From JAURVT01 sp049059935 (GTDB taxonomy: Bacteria > Actinomycetota > Actinomycetes > Propionibacteriales > Nocardioidaceae): a stretch of DNA of 64,000 nt. Made by a program: the position numbers and the translations under genes. The stretch lies in the NCBI RefSeq assembly GCF_049059935.1, contig NZ_JBMGQR010000002.1, positions 1-64,000 on the forward strand, written 5' to 3'. The first letter of the stretch is position 1. The number at the start of each line of letters is the position of its first letter. This document shows positions 33,865-45,159 of the stretch, in pieces. The notes beneath the pieces are model-generated. The model was not told where the DNA came from and ran no database searches. It was given only the letters and a program-made list of their open reading frames with translations.

Positions 33865-33870
33865 AGCCTA
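33865..33870 (-). promoter_or_regulatory. -10 box of the ABC ATPase gene
   Basis: TAGGCT on the minus strand lies six bases before the ATG at 33858. It indicates a separate transcript from the upstream two-component genes. Confidence 0.5.
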
Positions 33871-33916
33871 GGGACGACAGGTGGTGCGGCGCGTCAGCCC
33901 GAGGGGTGAACGGGCA

Positions 33917-34573
33917 TCAGTCGCTGGACGGACCCACCAGGCCGGTCTCGTAGGCCAGCACGACGGCCTGGACGCGGTCGCGGGCGCCGGTCTTGGCCAG
34001 CACGCGGGACACGTGGGTCTTGATCGTGGCGCCGCCGAGCACCAGGTGCTCGGCGATCTCGCCGTTCGACATGCCCCTGGCCATCAGCACCAGCACCTCG
34101 CGCTCGCGCTCGGTGAGGTCGGCGAGCGCCGCGTCGTCGACGACGGCCGGCGGCGCGGCGGCGTAGCGCTCGATCACCCGACGGGTCACCTGCGGCGCGA
34201 GCAGCGCGTGCCCGTCCGCCACGCGTCGGATGGCCGCGACCAGCTCCTCGGGCTCGCTGTTCTTCAGCAGGAAGCCGCTCGCGCCCGCCTGCAGCGAGTC
34301 GAACAGGTAGTCGTCGCGGTCGAAGGTGGTGAGGATGACGACCTTGGCGTCCAGCTCGTCGACCACCTGGCGCGTCGCGGCGATGCCGTCCGTGCCGGGC
34401 ATCTGCACGTCCATCAGGATGACGTCGGGCCGCAGCTCGCGGGCGCGGGCGACGGCCTGGTCGCCGTCGGCCGCCTCGCCGACCACGGTGATGTCGTCCT
34501 CGGTGGCGAGGATCATCGCGAACCCCTTGCGGATCAGGTCGTGGTCGTCGACCAGCAGGACCTCGATGCTCAT
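33917..34573 (-). CDS. NarL/LuxR-type response regulator
   Basis: The 218-aa regulator has an N-terminal receiver (DD pair in LLVDDHD, phospho-Asp in VILMDVQMPG, Lys in FLLKN) and a C-terminal LuxR helix-turn-helix (LTEREREVLVLMARGMSNGEIAEHL). It is translationally coupled to the histidine kinase (ATGA overlap). It probably controls the adjacent ABC exporter, as such quartets often do, but no binding site is identified. Confidence 0.92.
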   Translation of the reverse strand: MSIEVLLVDDHDLIRKGFAMILATEDDITVVGEAADGDQAVARARELRPDVILMDVQMPGTDGIAATRQVVDELDAKVVILTTFDRDDYLFDSLQAGASGFLLKNSEPEELVAAIRRVADGHALLAPQVTRRVIERYAAAPPAVVDDAALADLTEREREVLVLMARGMSNGEIAEHLVLGGATIKTHVSRVLAKTGARDRVQAVVLAYETGLVGPSSD

Positions 34574-35853
34574 GCGCGCTCCTCGCTCACGGGCACGCGG
34601 ACGCGTACCCGGAACCCGCCCTGCGGACGGGGCCCGATCTCGTGCGAGCCGTCGTGCAGCGCGGCGCGCTCGCGGATGCCGCGCAGGCCGAAGCCGCCCT
34701 CGACGCCGCGGCGGACCGACGTCGGCGCCGTCCGCGGGCGGCCGTCGTCGAGCACCTCGACCTCGACGGCGCCCTCGTCGCCGTCGATCCAGCGCACCAC
34801 CACGTCGGCGCCGCGGGCGGTGGAGTGCTGGCGCACGTTGGACAGTGCCTCCTGGACGGTGCGGTACAGCGACAGCGACACCGTCGAGGGGACCTCGAAG
34901 GGGTGACCCACCTCGCGGTAGCGCACCTCGAGCCCCGCGTCGCCCGTCCGGGCGGTGAGGGTCCCGAGGTCGCCGAGCCCCGGCTGGGGCTCGCGGTCGT
35001 CGCCGTCGTCGGTGCGCAGCAGCGACACGAGCCGGTGCATCTCCTGGACGGCGCTGCGGCTCGACCGCTCGATGGTGCCGAGGGCCTCGCGGGACGCGTC
35101 GGGGTCGCGCTCGAGCAGTCGGCGCGCGCCGGCGGCCTGGATGCCGATGCCGCTGACGTGGTGGGCGACGACGTCGTGCAGGTCGCGGGCGATGCGCAGC
35201 CTCTCGTCGGCGACGGCCCGCTGCGCGCTGAGCTCCTGCTCGCGCCGCAGCTCCTCGGCCTGCTCGAGCAGCTCCTGGCGCTGACGCGCGCTGCGCCACG
35301 ACACGATCCCCCAGGCGATGGCGCCGAAGAAGTAGCCGACGTTGATGATCAGCGTGATCACCACGATCGAGAAGCCCGGCGAGAACAGCCCGGGGCTGTC
35401 GGCCGGCGCCTCCGGCATGTCCTGGTTCGTGACGAGCAGCGCCCCCACCCAGACGAACATGCCGACCACGACGACCGCGCTGACGACCGCGAGCCGCAGG
35501 CGGTGCCGCGACCACGCCCACGCCGAGTAGAAGGCGATGAACACGCCGACCTGCACCGCGACCGACGCCGACAGCGTGGCCGACTGCTCGCCCAGCACGT
35601 AGAAGAACGCCGACGACGCGACCAGCACCGCGACCGGGTAGCGACGGCGCACGGCCAGGACGGCGACGCCACCCACGCTGAGCAGGTAGCCGCCGATGCC
35701 GCGCCAGCCCATGTCGACGTCGGACTGGACGCTGTGCATCAGCTCGGTGGAGAACAGCGCGAACACCATCAGGCCGGCGGCGAGGAGCACGTCGTTGCGC
35801 TGCTGCAGCGGGGTCGGACGGGCGCGGTCCCAGCCCTCGTCGATGGTCAGCAC
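34570..35853 (-). CDS. Sensor histidine kinase (HisKA_3 type)
   Basis: The 427-aa kinase has about four to six membrane helices in residues 15-165, a short coiled coil, the phosphorylation motif ARDLHDVVAHHVSGIG, and an ATPase domain with EALSNVRQHS (N box) and FGLRGIRERAALH (G box). The signal is unknown. The GTG at 35853 has TACGCT six bases upstream; the frame upstream of this overlaps lipA's region and is not coding. It overlaps the regulator gene by four bases. Confidence 0.9.
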   Translation of the reverse strand: MLTIDEGWDRARPTPLQQRNDVLLAAGLMVFALFSTELMHSVQSDVDMGWRGIGGYLLSVGGVAVLAVRRRYPVAVLVASSAFFYVLGEQSATLSASVAVQVGVFIAFYSAWAWSRHRLRLAVVSAVVVVGMFVWVGALLVTNQDMPEAPADSPGLFSPGFSIVVITLIINVGYFFGAIAWGIVSWRSARQRQELLEQAEELRREQELSAQRAVADERLRIARDLHDVVAHHVSGIGIQAAGARRLLERDPDASREALGTIERSSRSAVQEMHRLVSLLRTDDGDDREPQPGLGDLGTLTARTGDAGLEVRYREVGHPFEVPSTVSLSLYRTVQEALSNVRQHSTARGADVVVRWIDGDEGAVEVEVLDDGRPRTAPTSVRRGVEGGFGLRGIRERAALHDGSHEIGPRPQGGFRVRVRVPVSEERA

Positions 35854-35859
35854 GTGTGC

Positions 35860-35924
35860 AGCGTAGGGCGTGACACAGGCCTCCGGCGTCCACCTGTGGG
35901 TGGACGCCGATCGCGGCGTAGGCT
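35860..35924. promoter_or_regulatory. Divergent leaderless promoters, histidine kinase and lipA
   Basis: On the minus strand TACGCT (35865-35860) lies six bases before the GTG at 35853. On the plus strand TAGGCT (35919-35924) lies six bases before the GTG at 35931. Confidence 0.5.
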
Positions 35925-35930
35925 GACGGA

Positions 35931-36902
35931 GTGACGATCGCACCCGAGGGACGCAAGCTGCTCCGGCTCGAGGTCCGCAACGCCGAGACGCCGATCGAGA
36001 AGAAGCCGGAGTGGATCAAGACCAAGGCCAAGATGGGGCCGCAGTACACCGAGCTCCAGGCGCTGGTGAAGGGCGAGGGCCTGCACACGGTGTGCCAGGA
36101 GGCCGGCTGCCCCAACATCTTCGAGTGCTGGGAGGACCGCGAGGCCACCTTCCTCATCGGTGGCGAGCAGTGCACCCGTCGCTGCGACTTCTGCCAGATC
36201 GACACCGGCAAGCCCGAGGACCTCGACCGCGACGAGCCCAGGCGCGTCGCCGAGTCGGTCCGCACGATGGCGCTGCGCTACGCCACCATCACCGGCGTCG
36301 CCCGCGACGACCTGCCCGACGGCGGTGCGTGGCTCTACGCCGAGACGGTCCGCAAGATCCACGAGCTGAACCCCGGCATCCGGGTGGAGAACCTGATCCC
36401 GGACTTCAACGGCATCCCCGAGCTGCTCACCGAGGTCTTCGAGTCCCGTCCCGAGGTGCTCGCGCACAACGTCGAGACGGTGCCGCGCATCTTCAAGCGG
36501 ATCCGTCCGGCGTTCCGCTACGAGCGCTCCCTCGACGTCATCACCCAGGCCCGCGACTTCGGCCTGGTGACCAAGTCGAACCTGATCCTCGGCATGGGCG
36601 AGACCCGCGAGGAGGTCTCGCAGGCCCTGCGCGACCTGCACGGCGCCGGCTGCGACCTGATCACGATCACCCAGTACCTGCGCCCGTCGCCCCGGCACCA
36701 CCCCGTCGAGCGGTGGGTCAAGCCCGAGGAGTTCGTCGAGCTCAAGGACGAGGCCGACCAGATCGGGTTCCAGGGCGTCATGTCGGGCCCGCTGGTGCGC
36801 TCGTCGTACCGCGCCGGGCGCCTGTACCAGCAGGCGATGGCCGCCCGCGGTGTCGAGATCGACCTCGACACCCCCGCCCCCACCCTGGTCACGGGGTCCT
36901 GA
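35931..36902 (+). CDS. lipA: Lipoyl synthase (radical SAM)
   Basis: The 323-aa enzyme inserts two sulfurs into octanoyl groups on lipoyl domains. The auxiliary 4Fe-4S cluster cysteines are at 55, 60 and 66 (CQEAGCPNIFEC). The radical-SAM CxxxCxxC lies at 81-88 (CTRRCDFC). The C-terminal RSSYRAG serine is present. It starts with a leaderless-type GTG. It works with LipB, the E2 lipoyl domains and, for other complexes, the glycine-cleavage H protein. Cluster supply may come from the ErpA-type carrier at 12060. Confidence 0.96.
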   Translation: MTIAPEGRKLLRLEVRNAETPIEKKPEWIKTKAKMGPQYTELQALVKGEGLHTVCQEAGCPNIFECWEDREATFLIGGEQCTRRCDFCQIDTGKPEDLDRDEPRRVAESVRTMALRYATITGVARDDLPDGGAWLYAETVRKIHELNPGIRVENLIPDFNGIPELLTEVFESRPEVLAHNVETVPRIFKRIRPAFRYERSLDVITQARDFGLVTKSNLILGMGETREEVSQALRDLHGAGCDLITITQYLRPSPRHHPVERWVKPEEFVELKDEADQIGFQGVMSGPLVRSSYRAGRLYQQAMAARGVEIDLDTPAPTLVTGS

Positions 36903-36933
36903 TCCTGGCTCGATGAGCCGGGGGCGACCGGCG

Positions 36934-36939
36934 TACTCT
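36934..36939 (+). promoter_or_regulatory. -10 box of the DUF4191 gene
   Basis: TACTCT lies six bases before the ATG at 36946; no ribosome binding site is seen. Confidence 0.45.
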
Positions 36940-36945
36940 GGGCGC

Positions 36946-37638
36946 ATGTCGACCGCCGCGAACGAGCCCCCGAAGGGACGCCTGCGCCAGCTGCGCCAGG
37001 CGTACCGCGTCACCAAGCAGTACGACCGCTTCATCGGCCTGGTCCTGCTCGCGACCTTCCTGCTGGTCGGCGCCGTCGGGTTCGTCGTGGGCTGGCTGCT
37101 GTTCCACTGGATCTTCGGCATCGTCCTCGGCCTGATGTTCGGCCTCCTGGGCGCGCTGATCGTCTTCGGACGCCGCGCCGAGAAGGCCGCCTACCGCCAG
37201 GTCGAGGGGCAGGTGGGCGCCGCCGCGGGCGCGCTCAACATCCTCAAGCGCGGATGGTCGGTCAAGCCGGCCGTCGGGTTCACCAAGAGCCAGGACGTCG
37301 TGCACCGCGTCGTCGGCAAGCCGGGCATCGTGCTCGTGGCCGAGGGCAACCCCAACCGCGTCCGCAACCTGCTCGCGGTCGAGAAGAAGAAGCACGCGCG
37401 CATCGCCGGCGACGTCACGATCACCGAGGTGGTCGTCGGGTCGGGCGACGGCCAGGTGCCGCTGCCCAAGCTCGTCAAGCACGTCCGCAAGCTGCCCAAG
37501 GCACTGCCGCCGGCGCAGATGACGCCGCTGCTCAACAAGCTCAAGGCGCTCGACGCGATGCGTCCCCAGGCGCCGGTGCCCAAGGGCCCCGTCCCCACGA
37601 GCGCCCGTGGCGCCCGCAAGATGATGCAGGGCCGCTGA
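36946..37638 (+). CDS. DUF4191 membrane protein
   Basis: The 230-aa protein has two helices (about residues 30-75) and a conserved cytosolic domain with LNILKRGWSVKPAVGFTKSQDVVHRVVGKPGIVLVAEG-type sequence, ending in a basic tail. It is an actinobacterial family without known function, located after lipA just as Rv2219 is in mycobacteria. Its stop is three bases from the stop of the convergent RDD gene. Confidence 0.85.
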   Translation: MSTAANEPPKGRLRQLRQAYRVTKQYDRFIGLVLLATFLLVGAVGFVVGWLLFHWIFGIVLGLMFGLLGALIVFGRRAEKAAYRQVEGQVGAAAGALNILKRGWSVKPAVGFTKSQDVVHRVVGKPGIVLVAEGNPNRVRNLLAVEKKKHARIAGDVTITEVVVGSGDGQVPLPKLVKHVRKLPKALPPAQMTPLLNKLKALDAMRPQAPVPKGPVPTSARGARKMMQGR

Positions 37639-37641
37639 GGC

Positions 37642-38061
37642 TCAGCCCCTCGCCGGCACCCGCGGCGTGACGACGGCCTCGGTCAGCACGTCCTGCAGGC
37701 CGCGGCCCTCCTTGTTGGTGACGAACGCGGGCACCACCAGGCACACCAGCAGAGTGCGCAGCGCCGCGCGCGGCAGGCCGATCGGGGCCCCGTCGGGCCC
37801 GACGACGACGACGCCGAGCAGCCGCTTGCCCACGCTGAAGCCGAGCAGGCCGGTCAGCAGGGTGACCTCCAGCCAGAAGGCGAGCAGGGGGTACCACGAG
37901 CTCGACTGCTGGGCGCCGTAGACCGGTGTGGCCGTGAGCAGCGAGACGGTCAGCAGCGCCACGAACCAGTCGATGACCAGGGCGCCGATGCGTCGGGGCC
38001 AGCTCGCCACGACCGGGGCGCTGGAGGAGGCATGGGCGTCGTCTGCGGCGGGTGCGGGCAC
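37642..38061 (-). CDS. RDD-family membrane protein
   Basis: The 139-aa protein starts VPAPAADDAHASSSAPVV, then has the RDD core WPRRIGALVIDWFVALL, and about three helices with GFSVGKRLLGVVVVGPDG and LPRAALRTLLVCLVVPAF. The function is unknown; some RDD proteins act in ion exchange. I chose the GTG at 38061 because TACGCT lies six bases upstream. It corresponds to Rv2219A beside glnA1. Confidence 0.82.
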   Translation of the reverse strand: MPAPAADDAHASSSAPVVASWPRRIGALVIDWFVALLTVSLLTATPVYGAQQSSSWYPLLAFWLEVTLLTGLLGFSVGKRLLGVVVVGPDGAPIGLPRAALRTLLVCLVVPAFVTNKEGRGLQDVLTEAVVTPRVPARG

Positions 38062-38067
38062 CCCTCC

Positions 38068-38073
38068 AGCGTA
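38068..38073 (-). promoter_or_regulatory. -10 box of the RDD gene
   Basis: TACGCT on the minus strand lies six bases before the GTG at 38061, consistent with a leaderless mRNA. Confidence 0.45.
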
Positions 38074-38128
38074 GGCCGCGCCACGACGTCGGTCGGGTCG
38101 GCCACCGCGCCCCCTCGGCGACGACCTC

Positions 38129-38144
38129 GTAACATGTGCGAAAC
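38129..38144 (+). promoter_or_regulatory. GlnR-type operator upstream of glnA
   Basis: GTAAC-n6-GAAAC (GTAACATGTGCGAAAC) matches the known actinobacterial GlnR box gTnAC-n6-GaAAC. It lies 158 bp before the glnA start. GlnR binding there would tie glnA to nitrogen limitation. The remainder of the gap to 38301 has a GAGGAGG site before the ATG. Confidence 0.65.
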
Positions 38145-38301
38145 AGTGGGGACATGGCCTCGACACGACCCTTGCCTAGGTTCGCTGTCGGGTGATGACC
38201 TCACCAGCGGACGGGTCTGCCCCGCTCCGTCGCCACGGTGCAGCGCCGCACCTTCGAACCCGTTCCCAGACGGTCGGGCACGTCCCGGCCGAGGAGGCCC
38301 C

Positions 38302-39720
38302 ATGTTCGCCAACCAGGACGACTTCTTCAAGTACGTCAAGGACGAGGGCGTCGAGTTCATCGACGTCCGCTTCACCGACCTTCCCGGCATCCAGCAGCAC
38401 TTCAGCGTGCCGGTGTCCTCCTTCGGGCCGGAGGTGTTCGAGGACGGCCTGATGTTCGACGGCTCGTCCGTGCGCGGCTTCCAGGCCATCCACGAGTCCG
38501 ACATGGCGCTGTTCCCGGACCCGACGACGGCCTACATCGACACCTTCCGGATCCACAAGACGATCGCGATGAGCTTCTTCATCCACGACCCGATCACCGG
38601 TGAGGCCTACTCGCGCGACCCGCGCAACATCGCCCGCAAGGCCGAGGCGTACCTCGCCAGCACCGGGCTCGGCGACACCGCGTTCTTCGCCCCCGAGGCC
38701 GAGTTCTACGTCTTCGACAACGTCCGCTTCGCCACCGAGGCCAACACCGGCTTCTACGAGATCGACTCGACGGCCGGCGCCTGGAACACCGGCGCCGTCG
38801 CCGACAACCGCGGCTACAAGGTGCGCTACAAGGGCGGCTACTTCCCCGTCTCCCCCACCGACCACTTCGCCGACCTGCGCGGCGAGATGAGCAACAACCT
38901 CGAGGGTGCCGGCCTCCTGGTCGAGCGCGCCCACCACGAGGTCGGCACGGCGGGCCAGGCGGAGATCAACTACCGCTTCAACACCCTGCTCAACGCCGCC
39001 GACGACGTGATGAAGTTCAAGTACATCATCCGCAACACGGCCTGGGCCAACGGCAAGACCGCCACCTTCATGCCCAAGCCCATCTTCGGCGACAACGGCT
39101 CGGGCATGCACGTGCACCAGTCGATCTGGAAGGACGGCGTCCCGCTGTTCTTCGACGAGGCCGGCTACGCGGGCCTGTCGGACATGGCGCGCCACTACAT
39201 CGGCGGCATCCTCAAGCACGCCCCGAGCCTGCTGGCGTTCACCAACCCGACGGTGAACTCCTACCACCGCCTGGTGCCCGGCTTCGAGGCCCCGGTCTCG
39301 CTGGTCTACAGCCAGCGCAACCGCTCGGCCTGCGTCCGCATCCCGATCACCGGTGCGAACCCCAAGGCCAAGCGCATCGAGTTCCGCTGCCCCGATCCGT
39401 CGGCGAACCCGTACCTCGCCTTCTCGGCGCTGCTGCTCGCCGGCCTGGACGGCATCAAGAACAAGACCGAGCCGCCCACGCCGATCGACAAGGACATCTA
39501 CGAGCTGCCGCCGGACGAGATGGCCCTCGTCGACCAGGTGCCCACGTCGCTCAACGCGGTGATGGACTCCCTCGAGGCCGACCACGAGTTCCTGACGGCC
39601 GGCGACGTCTTCACGCCCGACCTGATCGAGACGTGGATCGACTACAAGCGCCAGAACGAGATCCTCCCCGTGCAGCTGCGTCCGCACCCGCACGAGTTCG
39701 AGCTCTACTACGACATCTGA
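38302..39720 (+). CDS. glnA: Glutamine synthetase, type I
   Basis: The 472-aa enzyme makes glutamine from glutamate, ammonia and ATP as a dodecamer. It begins MFANQDDFFKYVKDEGVEFID and has the metal/ATP-binding GSGMHVHQS and the NPKAKRIEFRCPDPSANPYL block. The adenylylation region reads DKDIYELPPDE, with the target Tyr present, so it is the regulated I-beta type. GAGGAGG lies four bases before the ATG. It corresponds to glnA1 (Rv2220). A strong terminator follows. Confidence 0.97.
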   Translation: MFANQDDFFKYVKDEGVEFIDVRFTDLPGIQQHFSVPVSSFGPEVFEDGLMFDGSSVRGFQAIHESDMALFPDPTTAYIDTFRIHKTIAMSFFIHDPITGEAYSRDPRNIARKAEAYLASTGLGDTAFFAPEAEFYVFDNVRFATEANTGFYEIDSTAGAWNTGAVADNRGYKVRYKGGYFPVSPTDHFADLRGEMSNNLEGAGLLVERAHHEVGTAGQAEINYRFNTLLNAADDVMKFKYIIRNTAWANGKTATFMPKPIFGDNGSGMHVHQSIWKDGVPLFFDEAGYAGLSDMARHYIGGILKHAPSLLAFTNPTVNSYHRLVPGFEAPVSLVYSQRNRSACVRIPITGANPKAKRIEFRCPDPSANPYLAFSALLLAGLDGIKNKTEPPTPIDKDIYELPPDEMALVDQVPTSLNAVMDSLEADHEFLTAGDVFTPDLIETWIDYKRQNEILPVQLRPHPHEFELYYDI

Positions 39721-39767
39721 CAGATGACGACCTGGAGGGCCCTACCAGCCCTCTGACCTGCACGAAC

Positions 39768-39802
39768 GCGAAAGCGGGCTCCTCCGGGAGCCCGCTTTTC
39801 GC
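39768..39802 (+). terminator. Rho-independent terminator after glnA
   Basis: GCGGGCTCC pairs with GGAGCCCGC around a 4-nt loop, extended by GCGAAA/TTTTCGC. The TTTT run follows the core stem. It is the best classical terminator in the window and may also serve the convergent flavoprotein operon. Confidence 0.9.
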
Positions 39803-39869
39803 ACTGGATCCGCCCAGCCCTGTGCCCATGTCGCACTCGTACGGTGTCTTCTCGGTGGGTGCCGGCTTC

Positions 39870-41531
39870 TCACCGGCGCCCCTGGGCCTCCAGGAACTCG
39901 TGGACCTGCCGGATCACGACCGATCCCTCGCCGACGGCAGAGGCGACGCGCTTGACCGAACCGCTGCGTACGTCGCCCACGGCGAACACGCCCGGGCGGC
40001 GGGTCTCGAACATGCCCTCGGAGCCGCACTCCGCAGGCCCGGTGAGGATGAACCCCTTCGCGTCCACGGGGATCGCGCCCTGGAGCCAGCTCGTGCGGGG
40101 GGCCGCCCCGATCATCACGAACAACGCTGTCGTCGCGACGCGGTGCTCCTCGTTCGACGGGAGGTGCCGCACCACCACCTCCTCGAGCCCGTTCTGGCCG
40201 TCCAGCGCGCAGACCTCGCTGTCGCGCCAGACCCTGATCCGCGACGACTGCTCGACCCGGTCGGCCAGGTACCGCGACATGTCCCGCCGCAGGTCGTCGT
40301 GCCGGATGACCAGGTTGACCACCGGCGACCGGCGAGCCAGGAAGCAGGCCGCTTGGCCGGCCGAGTTCCCGCCGCCCACCACGGTGACCGGGGCCAGGCG
40401 GCACAGCCGGGCTTCGAGCTCCGTGGCGGCGTAGTAGACGCTGCTGCCCTCGTGGCGATCGTTGCCGGGGACCTCCAAGCGCCGGTAGCGCACCCCCGTG
40501 GCGACGAGCACGGCGTGCGCGACGACCGCGTCTCCCTCCGCCAGCCCCACCACGTGGTAGCCGTCTGATTGGGACAGCGAGACCGCCTCGCCGGGGATGG
40601 TGAACAGAGCGCCGAACTTCCGGGCCTGCACCACCGCACGGTCGGCCAGCTCGGCCCCCGCGATGCCGGCCGGAAAGCCGAGGTAGTTCTCGATCTGGGA
40701 CGACGTGGCCGCCTGACCGCCGGTGGCCAGCGCGTCCAGGACGACCGTCGAGAGTCCCTCGGAGGCGGCGTAAACGGCCGCTGCCAGACCGCCGGGCCCA
40801 GCGCCCACCACGACCAGGTCGTAGGCCGCCCGGCTCGGGGCCACCCGCAACCCGAGAAGGTCCGCCAGCTCGGCGGTGCTGGGATTGCGCAGGACGGTCC
40901 GTCCCTTCCAGATCACGACGGGAGTCTGATCGGGAGGAATGTCGAAGGCGTGCAGGGTCGCCTCAGCCTCGGGATCCTCCTCCAGGTCTTCCCAGCGGTA
41001 CGGGATGCGGTTGCGGCTCGCGAAGTCCCTCAGCACGCGGGTGCTCGCCGAGTACCGCGAGCCGATGATCCGGAGGCCGGCTCCGAGGTCGACGTGCAGC
41101 GTGCGGCGCGCGATGAAGGCTCGCAGGATCAGGTCTCCCAGCGCCTGGTCGTGGTTGACCGCCGCCTTGAGCCGGTCGTAGGACACCTCCAGCACCTCGG
41201 CATCGGTCTGGGCCACGGCGGTGACGTAAGCCGCCTGGCCGGTCAGGATCGAGAGGTCGCCCACGAAGCGGCCGGGACCGTGAACGGCGAGCACGCGCTG
41301 ATCTCCCCCGGGCCCGCCCTCGTCGACGACGCGCACCATGCCCTCCAGCACGACGAACAAGCTGCAACCGCGATCTCCCGCACAGAACAGCATGGTGTCC
41401 TTGGTCAGGCGCTTCCGGTCGCCGTGCTGCGTGAGCAGCATGGCCTGCTCGTCGGTGAGCCGGGGGTACGCGCCGATCGTGTCCGGCGTCTCGGGGAGAC
41501 TCTCGAGCTCAGACGAACTGCTCGTCGACAT
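39870..41531 (-). CDS. cNMP-binding-domain thioredoxin-reductase-like flavoprotein lacking CxxC
   Basis: The 553-aa protein fuses three parts: a cyclic-nucleotide-binding-like domain (about 22-145), a glutaredoxin-like fold (about 152-230) and a thioredoxin-reductase-like FAD/NADPH domain (237-553). FAD-binding GAGPGGLAAA (243-252), NADPH-binding VVGGGNSAGQAA (384-395) and the terminal FAVGDVRSGSVKRVASAVGEG are intact. The place where thioredoxin reductases carry the redox CxxC reads YYAAT (366-370), and the glutaredoxin-like site reads SAST (161-164). Direct dithiol reduction is therefore unlikely. The start overlaps the zinc-finger gene by 23 bp. It is last in the stress operon. Confidence 0.85.
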   Translation of the reverse strand: MSTSSSSELESLPETPDTIGAYPRLTDEQAMLLTQHGDRKRLTKDTMLFCAGDRGCSLFVVLEGMVRVVDEGGPGGDQRVLAVHGPGRFVGDLSILTGQAAYVTAVAQTDAEVLEVSYDRLKAAVNHDQALGDLILRAFIARRTLHVDLGAGLRIIGSRYSASTRVLRDFASRNRIPYRWEDLEEDPEAEATLHAFDIPPDQTPVVIWKGRTVLRNPSTAELADLLGLRVAPSRAAYDLVVVGAGPGGLAAAVYAASEGLSTVVLDALATGGQAATSSQIENYLGFPAGIAGAELADRAVVQARKFGALFTIPGEAVSLSQSDGYHVVGLAEGDAVVAHAVLVATGVRYRRLEVPGNDRHEGSSVYYAATELEARLCRLAPVTVVGGGNSAGQAACFLARRSPVVNLVIRHDDLRRDMSRYLADRVEQSSRIRVWRDSEVCALDGQNGLEEVVVRHLPSNEEHRVATTALFVMIGAAPRTSWLQGAIPVDAKGFILTGPAECGSEGMFETRRPGVFAVGDVRSGSVKRVASAVGEGSVVIRQVHEFLEAQGRR

Positions 41532-41766
41532 AGCACCATCTCCAGTTCTCCCCCGGCTCGAGGGAACGCACGACGACGTGACCCGTCTCAGCGGCGTGCG
41601 CCCGCGCGTGCCGCATCGGCGAGGAGTCGCAGCAGCCGGCCTGGCCGCAGGTCAGGCACTGGCGCAGGTGCACCCACGGGGTCCCCAGCCGCACGCACTC
41701 GGGGCAGACGAGCCGCTCCGGCGCAGGTACGGGCCGGACGAGGGCCAGGTGCAGGTCGGTGGTCAT
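41509..41766 (-). CDS. UBP-type zinc-finger protein
   Basis: The 85-aa protein is almost entirely a zf-UBP domain. It has CPECVRLGTPWVHLRQCLTCGQAGCCDSS-type cysteines followed by RHARAHAAETGHVVV histidines, giving the usual Zn ligand set. Bacteria lack ubiquitin, so the ligand is unknown. The adjacent flavoprotein is a frequent partner of such proteins. The ATG at 41766 overlaps the thioredoxin stop by four bases. Confidence 0.85.
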   Translation of the reverse strand: MTTDLHLALVRPVPAPERLVCPECVRLGTPWVHLRQCLTCGQAGCCDSSPMRHARAHAAETGHVVVRSLEPGENWRWCYVDEQFV

Positions 41767-42211
41767 GGCAACCTCCTGGGCAGTTTCGACTCGAGCCAGC
41801 TGACCAGCTGGGGTTCCGGCAGGGCGCCGATCCGCGTGTCGACCACCCGACCGCGGTCCAGGAGGACCAACGTCGGGATCGACTGGACCTCGAACCGCCG
41901 GCTCACCTCGGAGCTGCGGTCGGCGTCGACCTTGACCAGCTTGAGGCGGCCGGCAAGCTCACCGGCCAGCTTCTCCAGGGCGGGGCTCACCATCCGGCAG
42001 GGGCCGCACCACGGAGCCCACACGTCGACCAGCACGGGCAGGCTCGACTCGTCGGCGACCGCGTGGAAGTCCTCGTCGTTCGCGTCCACCACCCAGCGCA
42101 GCGCCGTGCCGCACCTCCCGCAGCGCGGTGCGCCCTCGGCGACCGCCGGCACCCGGTTCTTGGCTCCGCAGCTGCTGCACTCGACCTTCGTCGACCTGAT
42201 GGTTCTCGCGA

Positions 42212-42215
<4 letters not shown>
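41763..42215 (-). CDS. Thioredoxin with N-terminal zinc ribbon (TrxC/thioredoxin-2 type)
   Basis: The 150-aa protein has a zinc ribbon (CSSCGAK ... CGRCG, residues 13-36) and a thioredoxin domain with active site WAPWCGPCRM. The cis-Pro is in SIPTLVL. E. coli TrxC has the same layout and is stress-induced and heat stable. It overlaps clpB at its 5' end and the zinc-finger gene at its 3' end (both ATGA). Whether the adjacent CxxC-less flavoprotein reduces it is open. Confidence 0.93.
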
Positions 42216-44838
<2,623 letters not shown>

Positions 44839-44848
<10 letters not shown>

Positions 44849-45159
44849 GGAGCGCCTCCTGGTCGTGACGAGCGTCGTTGTGCTCTCTCGAGCTCCGCGA
44901 TCCTGTCGAGCAGCTCGACGACCAGCCCGATGGCGCAGTAGCCGAGGTTCAGGCTGGTCCGAAGCCGCTGGATCCTGGCCATCTCCTTCACCTGGGAGGG
45001 GGTGAACCACCAGTGGCCGTCCCCGTCACGGGTGGCGTCCAACAGCCCGAGGGCGACCAAGCGGCGCACGAGCTCGGGGTGCACGCCGGTGAGGTGCGCG
45101 TAGCTGTCCAGGCTGAGCCGGTGAGGTCGAGCGAGGGCGAAGCGGGAGGTCGCGGTCAT
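44839..45159 (-). CDS. cbpM: CbpM/HspR-like MerR-type chaperone modulator
   Basis: The 106-aa protein has a MerR-like N-terminal fold (LSLDSYAHLTGVHPELVRRLVALGLLDA, then HWWFTPSQVKEMARIQRLRTSLN) and a helical tail. It resembles E. coli CbpM, which binds the J protein CbpA, and also the first part of HspR. The length and its place directly after cbpA support CbpM. It may regulate the J protein, DNA, or both. It overlaps cbpA (ATGA) and clpB. Confidence 0.8.
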
